A DNA stretch of 64,000 nucleotides from Haemonchus contortus (Eukaryota; Nematoda; Chromadorea; Rhabditida; Trichostrongylidae): contig LS997565.1 of the NCBI GenBank assembly GCA_000469685.2, forward strand, positions 31,528,645-31,592,644, read 5' to 3'. Each line of letters opens with the position of its first letter. Position 1 is the stretch's first letter. A program made the translations under genes and the position numbers. Positions 38,014 through 50,190 of this stretch are shown here, one piece after another. Below the pieces are notes generated by a model, which saw only the letters and a program-made list of their open reading frames with translations, did not search any database and was not told where the DNA came from.

Positions 38014-41000
38014 CTATAGTAATAGGAAGGTGTAGTTTTCAGCTTGATAGGCGTCTGTTTTCTCGTATGTGTCTACCCCGTGGCATTTTGACCACAGAGA
38101 AGTAACGTGGCCCGAATTCTCTAGACCGGGTGGACTGGTTTCTATTACGTTTGAACACAAAATTTTCCAAAAAAGCTTAGTATAATCATTAATTAAGCGG
38201 TGGAACATAAAACTTATATGATCGTTCGCCCATGTTAATAGTTCGTGGTTGTGAGTGGCGGAAGCGACTGCAAATAGCCCATCTACTGCGCACATCACGA
38301 CCATCGAGATGAAAGCGGTAATTGTATATATTAACAGGCCCTTAATTAAACATTGTTCAACACATAAAGCCTGAGAATTGTCTTCAAGCATAGATTTTTC
38401 GTGAAAGCTCGATTATGTCAATTTTAAGAGTGTATTAAGATCATCGTAGAGCACGTCTGACGATTTCAAAAGCTCCTAATAATGTCACGCGCACAGCTGG
38501 AAAGGTGGAGCTAATATGAGGCATGACTGGATCACTGGTAATAATTATGGACAGCTTGCTGAATGGGTTTTCGTTAAGTTTGGTTACCTTACCTTCTCAG
38601 CATGACGACTAGCTGGTAAGATCCCCTCTTTCAATAACTTGCGCCTTTCAATATACAGTCTCACATTCAAACCGAAACTCGTCAATGTGCAAACATAAAC
38701 AAGGGTCGAAAAGATACATCCGGTGATCTGAAAGCTCAATATTTGCCTCAATGAACTACATTGCTTGGGTTTTTCTTCATTTGACTGCATTTTGCAAAAC
38801 GATCGTTATTGGAGGATCGACTTACCTTTTTGATCAAAATAATGACGTTCGAGAAGGTGGAAGGGTAAGGTAGCACTACTTGACGTTCTCTCTACATTTG
38901 GACGCTGAACCGTTTTGAGGGTATCCTGCTTGATACAATTCATTTGCGCAGAATTATCAGTGCCTGAAAGGGGCAACGCCCACCTCAATGCAGACCCCAC
39001 TATGAAAATTCTACCAACCCCCTTCCAACTGCCACTAACAATTTTCTTCGCGTTATAGAACGTTTTCAATCATAGTTACGAATTTTCGATTTTAGTCCCG
39101 CCCATCCCTGTGCAGACTCAAGTCTAGTCAGGTATCTGACCACATCTTTCCATTACCCCTACCACTCTTTCCCGCGTTCTGGAACGTTTTTGAACACAGG
39201 CATGAATCTTAAAACAGATTCGGATCCTAGCCCCGCCTACTCTGGTGCAAGCCCCGCCCACTCTTGGATTTTGACCACGGGCCTTTTCTAGCCTCGAACC
39301 ATGCTTTAATCGCATTCTAGAACATTTTTGACCGCAGTTACGAATTTTTGGTCTTGGCTCCACCCTCTTTGATGTAAGGGCCTTCGAACTTCATTCGTTC
39401 ATCTTGTCATTACTAATTCTATATGAAAGCCTGGTCAAAAATTATAAGTTAATTTCCAGATTTGCTCTACCAGTCATAGAGCGATAAACGTTTGGAGATT
39501 ATATTTGAGTTCAAATTTGAGGAGCCTCGTAGCATGGTGGCTCCTCGTTACCTACTGGTGGTTCGCTACGCGTGGAGCGTTTACGATGACGCTGATAAGC
39601 TGATCAACTTGTTTTGGAGATGAGCATACAAAATTTTGCGCAAATCTTGTCATAGAACAAATAGATACAAAGTTATTCCCATACAAGTCGCCTACGAGGA
39701 TACGCTACCTCCTCTTTGAAAGTTTCAAACCAACCGTAGCGACGTGTGGCTCTAGTCCTTGAAATTCGTAGCTTCCATTGTCAACTTGAACGTAAACTAT
39801 TTTTGATGTTACATTGTAAGAAACAGCGGCAATTGATACAGCATACTGGACGGCTACGATAACAAGTACATTTCTTCGTGTCCAAATCTAAACAGAATGC
39901 CTCTTGCTCATTCACGTGGAATGTGCTGCTCGTAAAAGTAAAACTGTTTCTGTGGCTGTTTGTTCCCTCGCTCCAAGATTTAGCGCTATCTAAAGACCCA
40001 CGTAAGATGTATATAGAAGGAACCTCGTAAGGATATGCAGTGCGCTCTGAATGAAGCAATTGCAAAATTCATAGTTACCAGACAATTTCAAGAGGCAAGA
40101 ATTGGATGTAGATGAGTGTTCGCTTTTTCTGTGTGGGATCGAAACCTCGCGCCAAGTAGGAAACGATTGATAGGAACCCCCTGGATTTATGCTTCAGGGC
40201 ACGCGAGCATAAACAGGGCTTGAGTTGAAAGGAAGTAACGCCCAGTAAAGTGAACAGTTATAATGCCATAATTGAGCTAAACAATTTCGTATTTTCCCAA
40301 ACTTGAGCAGAAACCCTAACGAATAGCTTCAGAGGGTCACCAGTGAAAGTAGCGTAACAAAAAGTTGAGGTGGGATTAATTTTCAGAGACTAAACTGTTA
40401 AGAGAGTTTACAGAATTTATGTTAGCGGTTGGAGAGAATGGAGTGTTTTGCTAAACAAAAAAGCACAACACTCCAAGGCTACATCCGTAACAACTGAATA
40501 AATTCGTGTGATATTGAGTAGGTTCCAAGATTCTAGATCTGCGAGGACAGCCGAGGAATGTGTGAAGAAGAACAAAATAGAGTTGCCGCAGTGGGTTCTT
40601 ACTTGAAATATATCTGTCTGAAAACAGCCCGATTGTTGTGGTTTGGGCAACTGCGAAAGCCATCAACACAACCTATGATGGGCTCATACGAGTCGCAGTC
40701 GCAGCTTCCTTACTCGCTCCACTGATTCTTTACTGAGCCACTACACCGGTATCATCAAAACGCACTAGTTCGTTACATTTCATTCGTTGTTTTCAATGAC
40801 GTTTTCCTAACGGCTTTTTGATAATGCTCGTAAGTGTGAACCTTATCATACGTGTACATGAAACATATGGAGGAGTATCGATTGAAGGCGATGAACGTAT
40901 TTCCAATCATATGAGCTGCTGAAGTTGCTCTTGCAGCTGTGATTAAAGAGAGAATAATATAGCGAGATTCAGTGCTTGAAGTTGGTTCAAGGTACAGTCG

Positions 41001-43063
41001 TAGAACGAATAAGGAGAGAAGTGATATGATGTCGGCAATGCCTAAACACTGATGACAACTTTGAATAATCAATCATTGTAGCTCTACATTTCACCCATGA
41101 AAGTCACAAAACGTTGTGAAGAAATTGGCACGTTTTTAATACGCCCCTCAATACCATTCACATCACTTTTAATGGATTTGTATCTTTTCTCTATATACAA
41201 CTTTATACCGGGAACCGTTTTACTATATCGTAAGGCGATTGCATGTAGCTTCTCATATTCCACCAGTTTCTTGCTCTAGTGGACTTTTTCTTTCTTGAGT
41301 TTTTTTGTCTTTGCTTCACACTAGAAGGCCTCTAGGTTCAATTTGTATTTATCTCATTGCTTACTTCCACATTTCTCACATACTTGTTACATTCAATGCA
41401 CAGTTCGTGATAAAAATGGTTCCAAAGATTCCTTCCTAAATTTTCCCAGTGGCGATACGGTTGCGTATTCGTACCAAGGCCCACACGTTCAGCATGCGAT
41501 CAGCTGACCGCCGAGTGGTGAGGAGATGTTTTACTCCTATTGTGTTATTCTCTGTTTTTTTGTTTTTGGCGTTTCTGTTGTCGGGTTTCTATTTAAAGCT
41601 TTGTTTTAGTCGTGCTAGTGATTGTTTTAGTGAAATTATTGCTAGCGATTTTGGATGTAGTGAATGAATGAGTGAACTATGGAAGACATTTTTGCTCACT
41701 GTAGTCAGCTGTAAGCAATGGCACACGTCGCATAGCTCGTCCAAACACCTCTTTCTACTTCATTTTTTGGTCCGATTCTCGTCCAGTCTCATTTTTAAGG
41801 ACTTTTTTGAAGCCTTTGATCTTTTTGAAAACACCTATTGTCGTGCTTTTTCCGCTTCCATCGTACTATTCTCCATCTTCCCTTTCATTTTTCGTCGTAA
41901 TCTGGATAACTCAAAATCATAGAAATTATTGAACTGTGCCTTTCAGAATTCACCTCCATCACATCCTCCGCCCCAAATTGCTGATTAGCCTCTAGCGAAA
42001 GTGGAGAATGTGCTAAAGAAGCGAAAAGAGTCATCTTCTATTTCAAATCAATCAAGTAATCAGAATGTCGCGCTTAGTTGTAATGGTTACACACTTTCAG
42101 GATGTCACATGGTTTCACTTTCATTGTTAGAGCTAGGACTTATATTGACGATAACTACAGTCAGTTGGATTTCTGCTCTTTTTCTCCCCCTGCTTTGCAA
42201 GGTGCTTCAAGGAAAGTATCAAACAGGGGCAATTCTTAGCATAACTTCTGCTACAAGGAATTTGTACCCTCACATTTGACATTGTCAACGTCACAGATTT
42301 GTCAACATCAATTAGATGTTGACAATCAGCGAGGTCTTTCAGCAAACTTGTTGAGGAGTCATCTGATCCTGCAAGTTAATAATCATAATCAAGAGGAATC
42401 GTCGAATGGGTCTCACATATTCATTCACAGTTCCTGCTTTTGACGTAGTGAAACGCTGTTTAAGGTATAACTATTCAGGGTTGGCTTATTTCCACAAAAA
42501 TACGGCGTCTCTGACCAATGTAGAAAGATTTCATTGGCTGCTTTCATAATCTGCGATCCGGCCCGCGAGCGATCGATCAAGCTACCGATCGAGCGAGTGA
42601 TCGGGGGCGGTGCTTGCCCCTTATTTACAGCTGAATCTTGGTCGATACTGACGGACGAGTAGTCCCAGTCGCTGGCTCGCTCGATCGCTCGCTCGCTGGC
42701 GAGCTCGATCGCTCGCTCGCTGGCGAGCCGAACCGCGGACTATGAAGGCAGCCATTCTTCCACTAGTTTTACCTGCTTTCAATATTGACCACCAGGTCAG
42801 ACTGGATTGTCCGCAATGTCTGGCAATGATGGATCAATCTATGTGTTTCTACACTATTTCAAAGCAAAAACCGTACCATCAAAGAATTTCAAGTAGATCA
42901 AATATGCCTAATGTTCACAGGACGACGAACCTGTTGAAACGAATAGAATATAGAACGCATTACGGAGCACCTTCTCTCTAGATGCTGCTATAGTAAGTAG
43001 AATAAAGGTGTAGTAAAAGAAAATAAAGGTTTCTAATACCGTTTGCAATATATTGAGTGCCAT
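38014..43063 (-). CDS. serpentine receptor, SRV-like (SRG superfamily), six exons
   Basis: Minus-strand exons, in order: 43063-42931, 41041-40812, 40672-40603, 40538-40495, 38727-38593, 38370-38014. They join in frame to 322 residues, a normal length for nematode serpentine chemoreceptors. TM1 lies in exon 1 (IFFYYTFILLTIAAS), followed by LRNAFYILFVSTG; exon 2 holds TM2 (IADIISLLSLFVLRLY) and TM3 with an NRY triplet (FIAFNRYSSICFMY) in place of DRY; TM4 spans exon 3; TM5 is in exon 5 (GCIFSTLVYVCTLTSFGLN); TM6 and a weaker TM7 are in exon 6. Such receptors sit in sensory cilia membranes and are presumed chemosensory; the ligand is unknown. A TTTCCAG acceptor 15 bases upstream of the ATG suggests trans-splicing. 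The last exon may end earlier at a GTAATA donor, since its final 50 residues are not typical. The exon 4 donor (GTTGTT) is weak. Confidence 0.68.
39040..39385. repeat. diverged minisatellite in receptor intron 4
   Basis: Three diverged units of about 120-140 bp begin near 39050, 39172 and 39310, each with a GAACGTTTT-like core followed by an AGTCCCGCCC or GGCTCCACCC segment. The block sits inside the intron between receptor exons 4 and 5. Confidence 0.5.
42535..42754. mobile_element. 220-bp terminal-inverted-repeat element rich in GATC
   Basis: The ends are inverted copies: TGGCTGCTTTCATAATCTGC at the left, and on the other strand TGGCTGCCTTCATAGTCCGC at the right. The right half has two tandem copies of a 26-base GCTCGCTCG-rich unit around 42672-42724. 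No coding capacity. It lies in receptor intron 1, and a related end is present at 23185. It behaves like a miniature inverted-repeat element; a target duplication could not be assigned. Confidence 0.65.
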
Positions 43064-43464
43064 TTCTTGCAAGAACGACTGGAAAGCGTGGTGGTACATG
43101 TCATACAATCAGGTGGTACGTGAACAATAAAAGTTCAGAAAGGACCATATTTGAGACCATTTGCAAAGTTTTATTGAAGGATGGATTCAAGCGTGAGAAG
43201 GTGAGTGCTGACAAGTTTTTTTCTAACAGCTCTCAAGAAGGCTGAAAAACTCAGATCTGTTATGTAAATACACACAAACGTATTTATCAATAGCGAGGGT
43301 ACCATTAGGATGACCAAACACGTATGGCAGAGCATAATTGTATGGCAACTGGCATTCTGAGTCAAGGAATAATAAATATTTTGCAGATGGAGCGTCGTTG
43401 TGTTCGCAGATACTCAGATGCAAATCTAGCAACATTCAATGAAAGCTACCTTAAAAAGCGATGA
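43057..43464 (+). CDS. possible two terminal exons of a small unidentified gene
   Basis: A frame open from 43057 ends at 43200 on a clean donor (GAGAAG then GTGAGT), and a second exon begins at 43387 after ATATTTTGCAG and ends at 43464 with a stop, in the same phase. The joined reading (…FETICKVLLKDGFKREK, then MERRCVRRYSDANLATF…) is basic and short. The pattern faintly recalls the C-terminal half of mitochondrial ribosomal protein bS21m, but the match is too weak to name. No start exon was found, and it overlaps the receptor's first exon on the opposite strand by a few bases. Confidence 0.28.
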
Positions 43465-43469
43465 ACCGC

Positions 43470-45160
43470 CTGGGTTTGGTCCACCCCCGTAGTCGCTGTT
43501 CGCTCTTATCTACTCTCAAGATGTGATTGGATATATTATGCAGCAGAAATACTCAACTAATGCATCCATGTTCGACTCTCGAAAAATCTTGGCATAGTTT
43601 TGCAATAATTTTATAAGATTTTATTAAAACCTGATGCCAAGATGGTAAACGAGTTCTTGTTAACTTACGTTTCGGCGTTGTCGCCTTCTTCAGAGTTGGA
43701 AACCTGAAGATAATTGCTATCCATCCCTCATTCAACAATTCAGCTTCAGGGACCGGTTCCCTAGATCTAATCTTTCCAAATGGGCATGATAACCCTTAAA
43801 ACGTTTAACCCAGATCCAACAACAACCGCAACAACCGGTCGTATGGACGACCGCCGCTAAACTGAATCATAGGGACTTGGGGTAGCTTTAGTTACAGCAC
43901 ACACGGATGTGCAAGATGGGTTTTAAAGTTTCATGGATGGGTGGTACCGTAACTCCCGCAATGGCTCAATCCAGTACCGCTCGGCCTCCAATACCGAAAA
44001 CTCAGCTCAAAAATCCGGTAAAGACTAGATTGCTTACTTCGTGAAGATAAAGAAAAGGTGGTCACTAATAGCAGCATCTCAGCAGGGTACGCGACAAGAG
44101 CCGCATAGCACCATATAGCTAAAATCTTTACAATTTGGACCGATTCTCATTCCCATAGAGTCACTGAGAACCCCTGAGATCACAAAGCTCGCGTCAAGGG
44201 GTAGGCAGTCATGAGGTATGGCATCGATCAAAGAAAGTCCGACCTAAATCCAAGATCTCGTCGAGAGCTTTTCGGGTGCATTGACATCTTCACTGCCACA
44301 TGAATATTGCAATGTCGAGTTTTCTCCAATCCAGTCGATAATCGCAATTCAGTCGTATCATCTGTTAGTGTTCCTCACTTCTCACATGCAGCTCCTTTCT
44401 TATTGTAGATACATGTTCGGAACGGTAATCAATTGAAGTAACATCTCTACAATGGGTGCATATGACCTCACCGTGAATTGTGGGACTTAATCGTGAATTA
44501 TAATATACCAGTTGGACCACCAAGCTAACGCCGGGCTCTCCTCCTTCTTGTGTCAAACACCCTATCTCGAGAAATGTTGAATTGAAGGTTTTTTTTCTTC
44601 TTCAAAGTTTATGTCCGCTGTTTAGCTGAGTGAGAGTATGAAACTGAAACAAAGCTTGAATCGATATGTCTTCGTAGCATATCACATAGGTTTTTTTTGA
44701 AGAAAAAGACATTATCTCAAAACAAATCAAGACATCAAATTCATCTCCAAGACATGTCCCGATGATGGCTCAACTGAGTGGCAATTAAAGCCCTGAATAG
44801 TACTCACAAATGTTGGTGAGTGATAATGCCGCACATTATCAAGCCTGGTTATCAACAAACTTTTCTTCGCTACGGATTTATCACTAACTGGGAATCCCAG
44901 ATCATTGGCGGGCGGATGGGTTGAGTAACGAAAGATATCGAAACAAAAAGGAACCGCGATGTGTCATTGAGTCAGAAACCTTGCTGGATAGCGGTCATAA
45001 TCTAACAGCGAAAAATAAACCAAATTTTCATCTCGTTGTGGAGAACTGGCTTTGATCGGTTCCTATCACTGCACCTACCTGTCTTACGGAATGGAAAATA
45101 TCAAAGAACAATGTTTCAATGCCGAGGTAAGACTGTTGACATGAAGGGGATAACGAACCT
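43470..45160. other. intergenic DNA, no gene recognised
   Basis: No exon or domain recognised. A stem-loop with the sequence CTGAAGAAGGCGACAACGCC then GAAAC lies on the minus strand at about 43670-43695 and is discussed as a finding. Confidence 0.4.
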
Positions 45161-45164
45161 ATTC

Positions 45165-45500
45165 GCTCCAGCCTTCTAGGCTCTTTGTCAGCTCTTGCTC
45201 GTTTGTTATCAGTCCTTGTCATCAATCACCTTCGGTCCCTTCGTATCCTAGACCGCCTGTTAAAGTGTTCCACCGTTAATATGAAAGACGTTGTAGACCT
45301 AGTGGCCCTTGTCTTCTTTGGCTCGTTATCTCTAACAGTTGTTATCAATAGTTATCACTGACTATCTACGGTCAATTCTTAATATATACCCCTTACTAAA
45401 GTATCCATGCTCCACCCTCAATACAAAAGAGGAAGCGGATCCTGCGGCTCTCGCCTTCTAAGGTGCTTTATTAGCTCCTTCCAATTGTTTTCACCTCTCA
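45165..45500 (+). repeat. about 140-bp tandem repeat, three diverged units
   Basis: GCCTTCTAGGCTCTTTGTCA near 45172, CTTGTCTTCTTTGGCTCGTT near 45308 and GCCTTCTAAGGTGCTTTATT near 45449 mark three units with period about 140 bp. The third is cut by the LTR element; its continuation resumes at 53891. A single related unit is at 35905-36075. Confidence 0.6.
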
Positions 45501-45505
45501 CATAT

Positions 45506-45838
45506 TGAAAGAGCCAGTATTTCTACAGTATTTCTCGTTAAACGGTCAACGAGGGCGAGGGGTGAATCATCTGACGGTTCGCAGCTAACTTAGGAGCTAA
45601 CAGGGAATGGCGGAGAAACCAGGCGGCGAAGGAACAACATCATTCCGACGACGAGGAGGAGCCGAGAGAGGTCATTTGAGAACGAGCGCACCCCGGCAGC
45701 CCCGGGCCCTTGGACGCATTCCCTGATCGACTGATATTATTATGCTGTACTGTATTATTGCTGGTAGCTATAGTAATAAACCGTTAGCCTATTCGCTTGG
45801 AGCAGTACACTCAGCTAGCAGTAACAGCTAGCCATAAC
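45506..45838 (+). repeat. 5' long terminal repeat
   Basis: Begins TGAAAGAGCCAGTATTTCTA and ends …GCTAGCCATAAC. It contains an AATAAA (near 45774) that could serve polyadenylation when transcribed from the other repeat. It aligns end to end with 53544-53890. Confidence 0.85.
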
Positions 45839-45855
45839 TGGTAGCAGCGACACGG
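45839..45855 (+). other. tRNA-type primer-binding site
   Basis: TGGTAGCAGCGACACGG directly abuts the 5' LTR. The initial TGG is the complement of a tRNA 3' CCA. The priming tRNA could not be identified by eye. Confidence 0.6.
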
Positions 45856-45865
45856 TTCACCAGCC

Positions 45866-45881
45866 GGGCTTCGGTAAGTCC
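45866..45881 (+). promoter_or_regulatory. splice donor in element leader
   Basis: GGGCTTCG is followed by GTAAGTCC, a near-perfect donor (GT at 45874-45875), 35 bases after the LTR. The next kilobase is pyrimidine-rich and lacks coding signal, and a TTTGGTTTCTCAG acceptor ends at about 47055, immediately before the helicase-type coding region. A leader intron of about 1.18 kb is inferred. Confidence 0.5.
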
Positions 45882-47050
45882 TTTTTTATACGATACGGTA
45901 GTGTTAGAGACTATCCCGTACTGTTATTTTTTTCTCTCTTTCTTCTTTTTTGTAGTTGTCGATCGACTATGACCGCTGCCTCTTTTTTGTTTGGCCCACA
46001 GCGGTATTTTTTCTGATACATCTCCTTTGCCGGAGTTTATTCAGAATTTGCAGGAAGCAGCGGCTTAGTAGGAGTAGATTTTGTTTTTCTTTTCTTTTTT
46101 AGATTCTCTTCTTCAGCCTCTGCCTCTTTCTTCTACAACTTCCCTTTTTCTCCCTCTTCATCTCTTTTTTTCTCTCCTTGATGGACATGCCTCCTACCTT
46201 TTTCCATTTTTATCAGTTTTATCTATAGGTAAGGTGTTGTTCCTCGACACCGGACTTCTTCTCCAAAGCTGTTAGCCTCAGGTATCTGGATTGATAATGA
46301 GTTTACTTTCTCGGGCAGCGGTCAGCCCGTATTGAAGGGTATGAGCCCCTGTCTTGTTCTTTTAATCTGTCCTGTTCGAGTATTCATTACTAAACCAGCG
46401 GGCAGAAGCGTGCGCACTATAAGAGAAAGACCTGCTCTTTGCTCAATAGCACCAAGCAGTTGTATCACCAGATAATTGCTCGTAGAAGAGGTGGTGAGGG
46501 GCACGCCACTACTGAATGGCCGCCAGATTAGGACATTGGGTTAACCTAAGTACCCACACGTTTTTTTTGTTTGTTTTTTTTGGGTTTCGCATTGCACTCT
46601 GCTTAGGTTTTGGGTCTTCTCTTATATCCTTACCCATTTTATTAAGTCTACAACAAAATTTTCATAGTTTTGCTAGCAGTGGCTATCCTCCTCTCGCTCC
46701 TCTCGGTATCACTCACAGTTGCGCTTTTTTTTGAATCGTTGCCGTTTTGGCGGAGCCAGTTCGCTTCTTTCTCAGCTTTGCTGCCTTTTGCTCAGCTTTA
46801 TCGCCCCGTGCAACCCACGCAGCGCAACCATACTTGCCTTCGGTCGCCTTATCGTGACGATGGCATTTGAGGGGCTGTCTATCCGTCGTCTATTCCCGAG
46901 GTCACGAGAAACGGTGCAAGGCGGCATAACGGGGATAAAATACGCATCTTATAAGGACAATTGAGATGGAATAGGGTGGTTGGTAGTGGTTTACCGGCAG
47001 TCTCTTAAAGTCTCTTATTTTCCGACTTGAGTGTCCCTTCTTTTTGGTTT
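45882..47050 (+). other. pyrimidine-rich non-coding leader, probably intronic
   Basis: Long T- and C-rich tracts, for example 46081-46260, give spurious hydrophobic open frames. No domain is recognisable. Confidence 0.45.
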
Positions 47051-47055
47051 CTCAG

Positions 47056-50034
47056 CCATCATCCCGTAATTTCGAGACGACTGTTTTCCATGTTTTCCAT
47101 GCTGAAAACGTCGGTAAAGGCGTACTTATTGATGCGATATGCCTTTCCGCGGTAGCTGAAGCCAGCACCCTCACCCACGCACGCGGTGCCTCTCACTTCG
47201 GTGCGGCTCGTTCCCGAGCGATTGTATCTACCGAGCTTGGCGATGTGATGTTTTGAGTCTGGCGCTATGTCCGCTCAGCGGAATGAATGCAACATCGTTA
47301 TCAACATACCTTTGGGACCTTCTTGGATAATTCACATTGACTGCTTATCTCCGAGTGCGTCCGGTACTCTACCAGGTGGTCAATCGGTACTACGGCGCCA
47401 TCGTCATCCTAGAAGCGAATGATTTCTTTATACAGGGACCAGATCATTGTGAACTCCCTTGTTTACCTTTGACTCAGGATTCGGTCAACTTCCTGTCGCA
47501 GGGCTTCAGCAGAACCCAGGTTTCGGTCAAAGACTTTGTGTGGGTCCTGTCTCTGCGTCCGACGGCACAGGCCCTGCAAGACAACGACCCCACGTTCTCC
47601 GTCGAGCACGACTCCCGCGACCGTCGGCCATGGACGTATATAACCCTTTCTTTTCCGGGTTCACCAATTTATCCTAGTCACCCCGACTCCGTCACAAAGG
47701 AACATCTTAGGGATCGTACTCGCAGTCGCGGCAGCTCAGTCAATCATATCTACGCTGCCTTTGAAGGATGTGCCGACCCCTTACGTATCACTCCGACCCT
47801 CTGTTCCTTCGTGCTCGGCCAAGTTGAATGCGAAAACCTCCGACGGAAATAACGTCGACGCACGGACCGAAGTTTTCTGTGCCATGCGCTTTTCGCATGC
47901 AGCTATATCGGTGGATGCACAACGGGTATTAACAACTACAATCAGACGTTTCCTGCCGGCCTACCCTAGCGAGGCCATCATCCCGCTTTGAGAATCTCGG
48001 CTGCCACCACAGATCGCGTTTGGATCGACGAACGTTGACGGACTTCCACAATTACATCCGGGATCCTGCAGAGGCTCGCGAACGCATGGGACAAATGTTC
48101 TCAGTAATCAGCGTAGCATTAGCGTCTCAGGCTTTTATTATGGATGGTAAACGCACTCACGCAGTCAACGCATTCGTACCGAGCATGAGAGCTTTCCCAA
48201 TACGTCTGGAAGTTCGGCTGGAATCAGTTACGTCAGATGGAGGATTGGCACGTGCCAGACCCGTCGATCTGTGGGTTATCAACTCCTCGACGATGTCTCG
48301 CGCGCGGATTACTGAGGTCCGCTACAACTTCGACGACATGACCGTCGATGCCGAGCTCCACGCCGGTCCCCGATTGCACCCCGTTCTATTTGCCGCCACA
48401 TCAAAATTTAGTCACAACAACGCCGAAAGGAACATCGCCGAAGCCTGCATCTGTATTCGCTTGACTCGCGCGGAGACGGGCACGGATCAAGTGTTTGAGT
48501 TGCTGGGAGCGAAAAGTGTTTCCGCACACAGACACCCCGCTTCCAAACTTAACTCGTTCTATCTTAGACTCTCTGTACGCCGGGCGACCACGGGATATGC
48601 GCAACGTTTGTCCACCACCCTCTCGAACATGTCTGTATCTCTCGACTCTCAACGAATTTGGGACCGGGAAGACAGTCGTGGGCGCGCTGCTCGCAGCCCG
48701 CCTAGCCGCTCCGGGAAAGTTGGTGATAGCAACAGCAACTACGAATGTGGCTGTAGCCCAGTTTACGATACCCTTCTCAAGTTGGCGACTTCCCGCATCT
48801 CTCCATTTACAATTCGTAGCCAACACGTCATTGCAGGGGCGCGGACCAGTAACGCCTGCTGACCTGCACACGGTTCCCCATGGGCTAGAAGCCAGATATT
48901 CCGATTTCTCGACACCTCAAGAACACCGCCGCCTTGGACGCTACACTCAGGCACGTCGACTCATTGAAGCTTTGAGCTTTTCTACCCGGAACAGACGGTC
49001 AACCTATCGAACGAGGACAGGGAGAAGTACAGGATCGCGGAGATGATGAATTTCGAGACCACAGAACGCGCGATAACTATACTACTCCGACTTCAGTTTC
49101 CATCGATTCTCTGTATAACAACGTCATCGCTGCTGAACTCAACGTGTCGTAGGGGACTCTTCTACGAGACGTTCTGGCACGGCCGTCCCATCACTGCCGG
49201 CGAAGCATCTCAGATACCTGAGCCTGTATTTCTCGCGATCGTCACCCGCTTCACATCAGCGCGCCATATTTGTATCGGCGATGTGAATCAACTTCAACCG
49301 CACCTACGCTGCCCGCAAACCACCTTGGCGGCACGTATGGCTACCGAGGTGGTTTGCGGGACTGGACGATGGACTTACTGCTGAGCAAGGAGATCCCACT
49401 AGCACCTTTCGTGACGACTTTCCGAGCCCATCACGCGCTCAACCGGCTCCCCAATGTGCTGGTATACGAAGGAGCACTCGTTTATAGGACACCAGCGCAT
49501 GCGCGCAGCCGCTCTGATCTGCCGCCTGTTACTTCCCAATCCGCGGGTGCAATTCGTATTCGTGGACGTTATGGCACCTCGCGGACTTCTCACAATCGAT
49601 CCCATTTCAACGACGAGGAAGCTCACTGTTGTGAGAACATTATCCTGCCGAAAATTCCAACAAATTCCTGCCGCGGCCATAGGGGTCATCACTTTTATAC
49701 GGAACAGTTTTCTCGCCTCGGGGACACGGACACGGATTGTGGTTCACCAAAAGACCAGGAGTCGCCCTACATACCGTTGATTCAATCCAGGGGCGCGAGA
49801 TGGACGTCGCCATCGTCCTAACCACCGGAACCGACGTTGACGCCTCCTTCACTGGCGACTTCCTCAACGAGATCAAGCGGATCAACGTAGCGGTCACCCG
49901 TTGCAAGCACGGGCAATTTGTTTAAGGCTTCGTGCGGGCGCTTCGCACATTCCACCATTGGAACCTGACCCTACAGTGGGCGCAGAGCCACGACGTCGTG
50001 ATCGAACCCGCTGCGCTCCCGGACATCTTTGCGT
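47056..50034 (+). pseudogene. UPF1/DNA2-like superfamily 1 helicase, frameshifted
   Basis: Helicase motifs occur in the correct order on the plus strand but in different frames: motif I EFGTGKTVVG (Walker A, 48660-48674), TATTNVAVAQF (motif Ia), motif II GEASQIPEP (49199-49225, Asp of DEASQ changed to Gly), motif III IGDVNQLQP (49274-49300), motif [13 protein letters not shown] (from 49773) and motif [16 protein letters not shown] (to 49919). This order with SIQG and VAVTR is typical of the UPF1/DNA2/NAM7 group, not of Pif1 helicases of Helitrons. An in-frame stop follows motif VI and the frame then stays open to 50034. The region 47056-48600 shows long coding-like frames without a known domain, presumably the N-terminal part. 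At least five frame breaks make it inactive. Confidence 0.75.
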
Positions 50035-50129
50035 AGACACCTCATTCAATACACGGATCCGACTTATACGTAATTACCTCCGACAGATTATGATACGATA
50101 TCGACAGTATATATATCCTACTTTACATA

Positions 50130-50190
50130 ATTCGCTAAGTGTGTCTGTTGGTGTGTCGGTGGGTGTGTGTGTCGGTGTGTGTGTTTGACC
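50130..50190 (+). repeat. GT-rich simple repeat
   Basis: GTGTCTGTTGGTGTGTCGGT and further GTGTGTGTG. It heads the 145-bp tandem array, and the same head occurs in the copies at 53.9-54.07 kb (minus) and 56.64 kb (plus). Confidence 0.7.

Noticed and set aside
39781..40065. Cysteine-containing minus-strand frame inside the receptor intron
   Set aside because: No signal peptide, no recognisable cysteine framework, and it lies in an intron on the same strand as the host gene.
42660..42730. CRISPR-like array from the GCTCGCTCG repeats
   Set aside because: Only two short GC-rich units within a terminal-inverted-repeat element in a eukaryotic genome.
48020..48862. Longest open frame in the window (280 codons) as a standalone gene
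   Set aside because: It overlaps the helicase motifs, which shift into a neighbouring frame before Walker A; it is one piece of the broken helicase, not an independent gene.
47056..50034. Helitron RepHel protein
   Set aside because: No HUH Rep motifs, and helicase motifs are of UPF1/DNA2 type, not Pif1 type; LTRs bound the unit.
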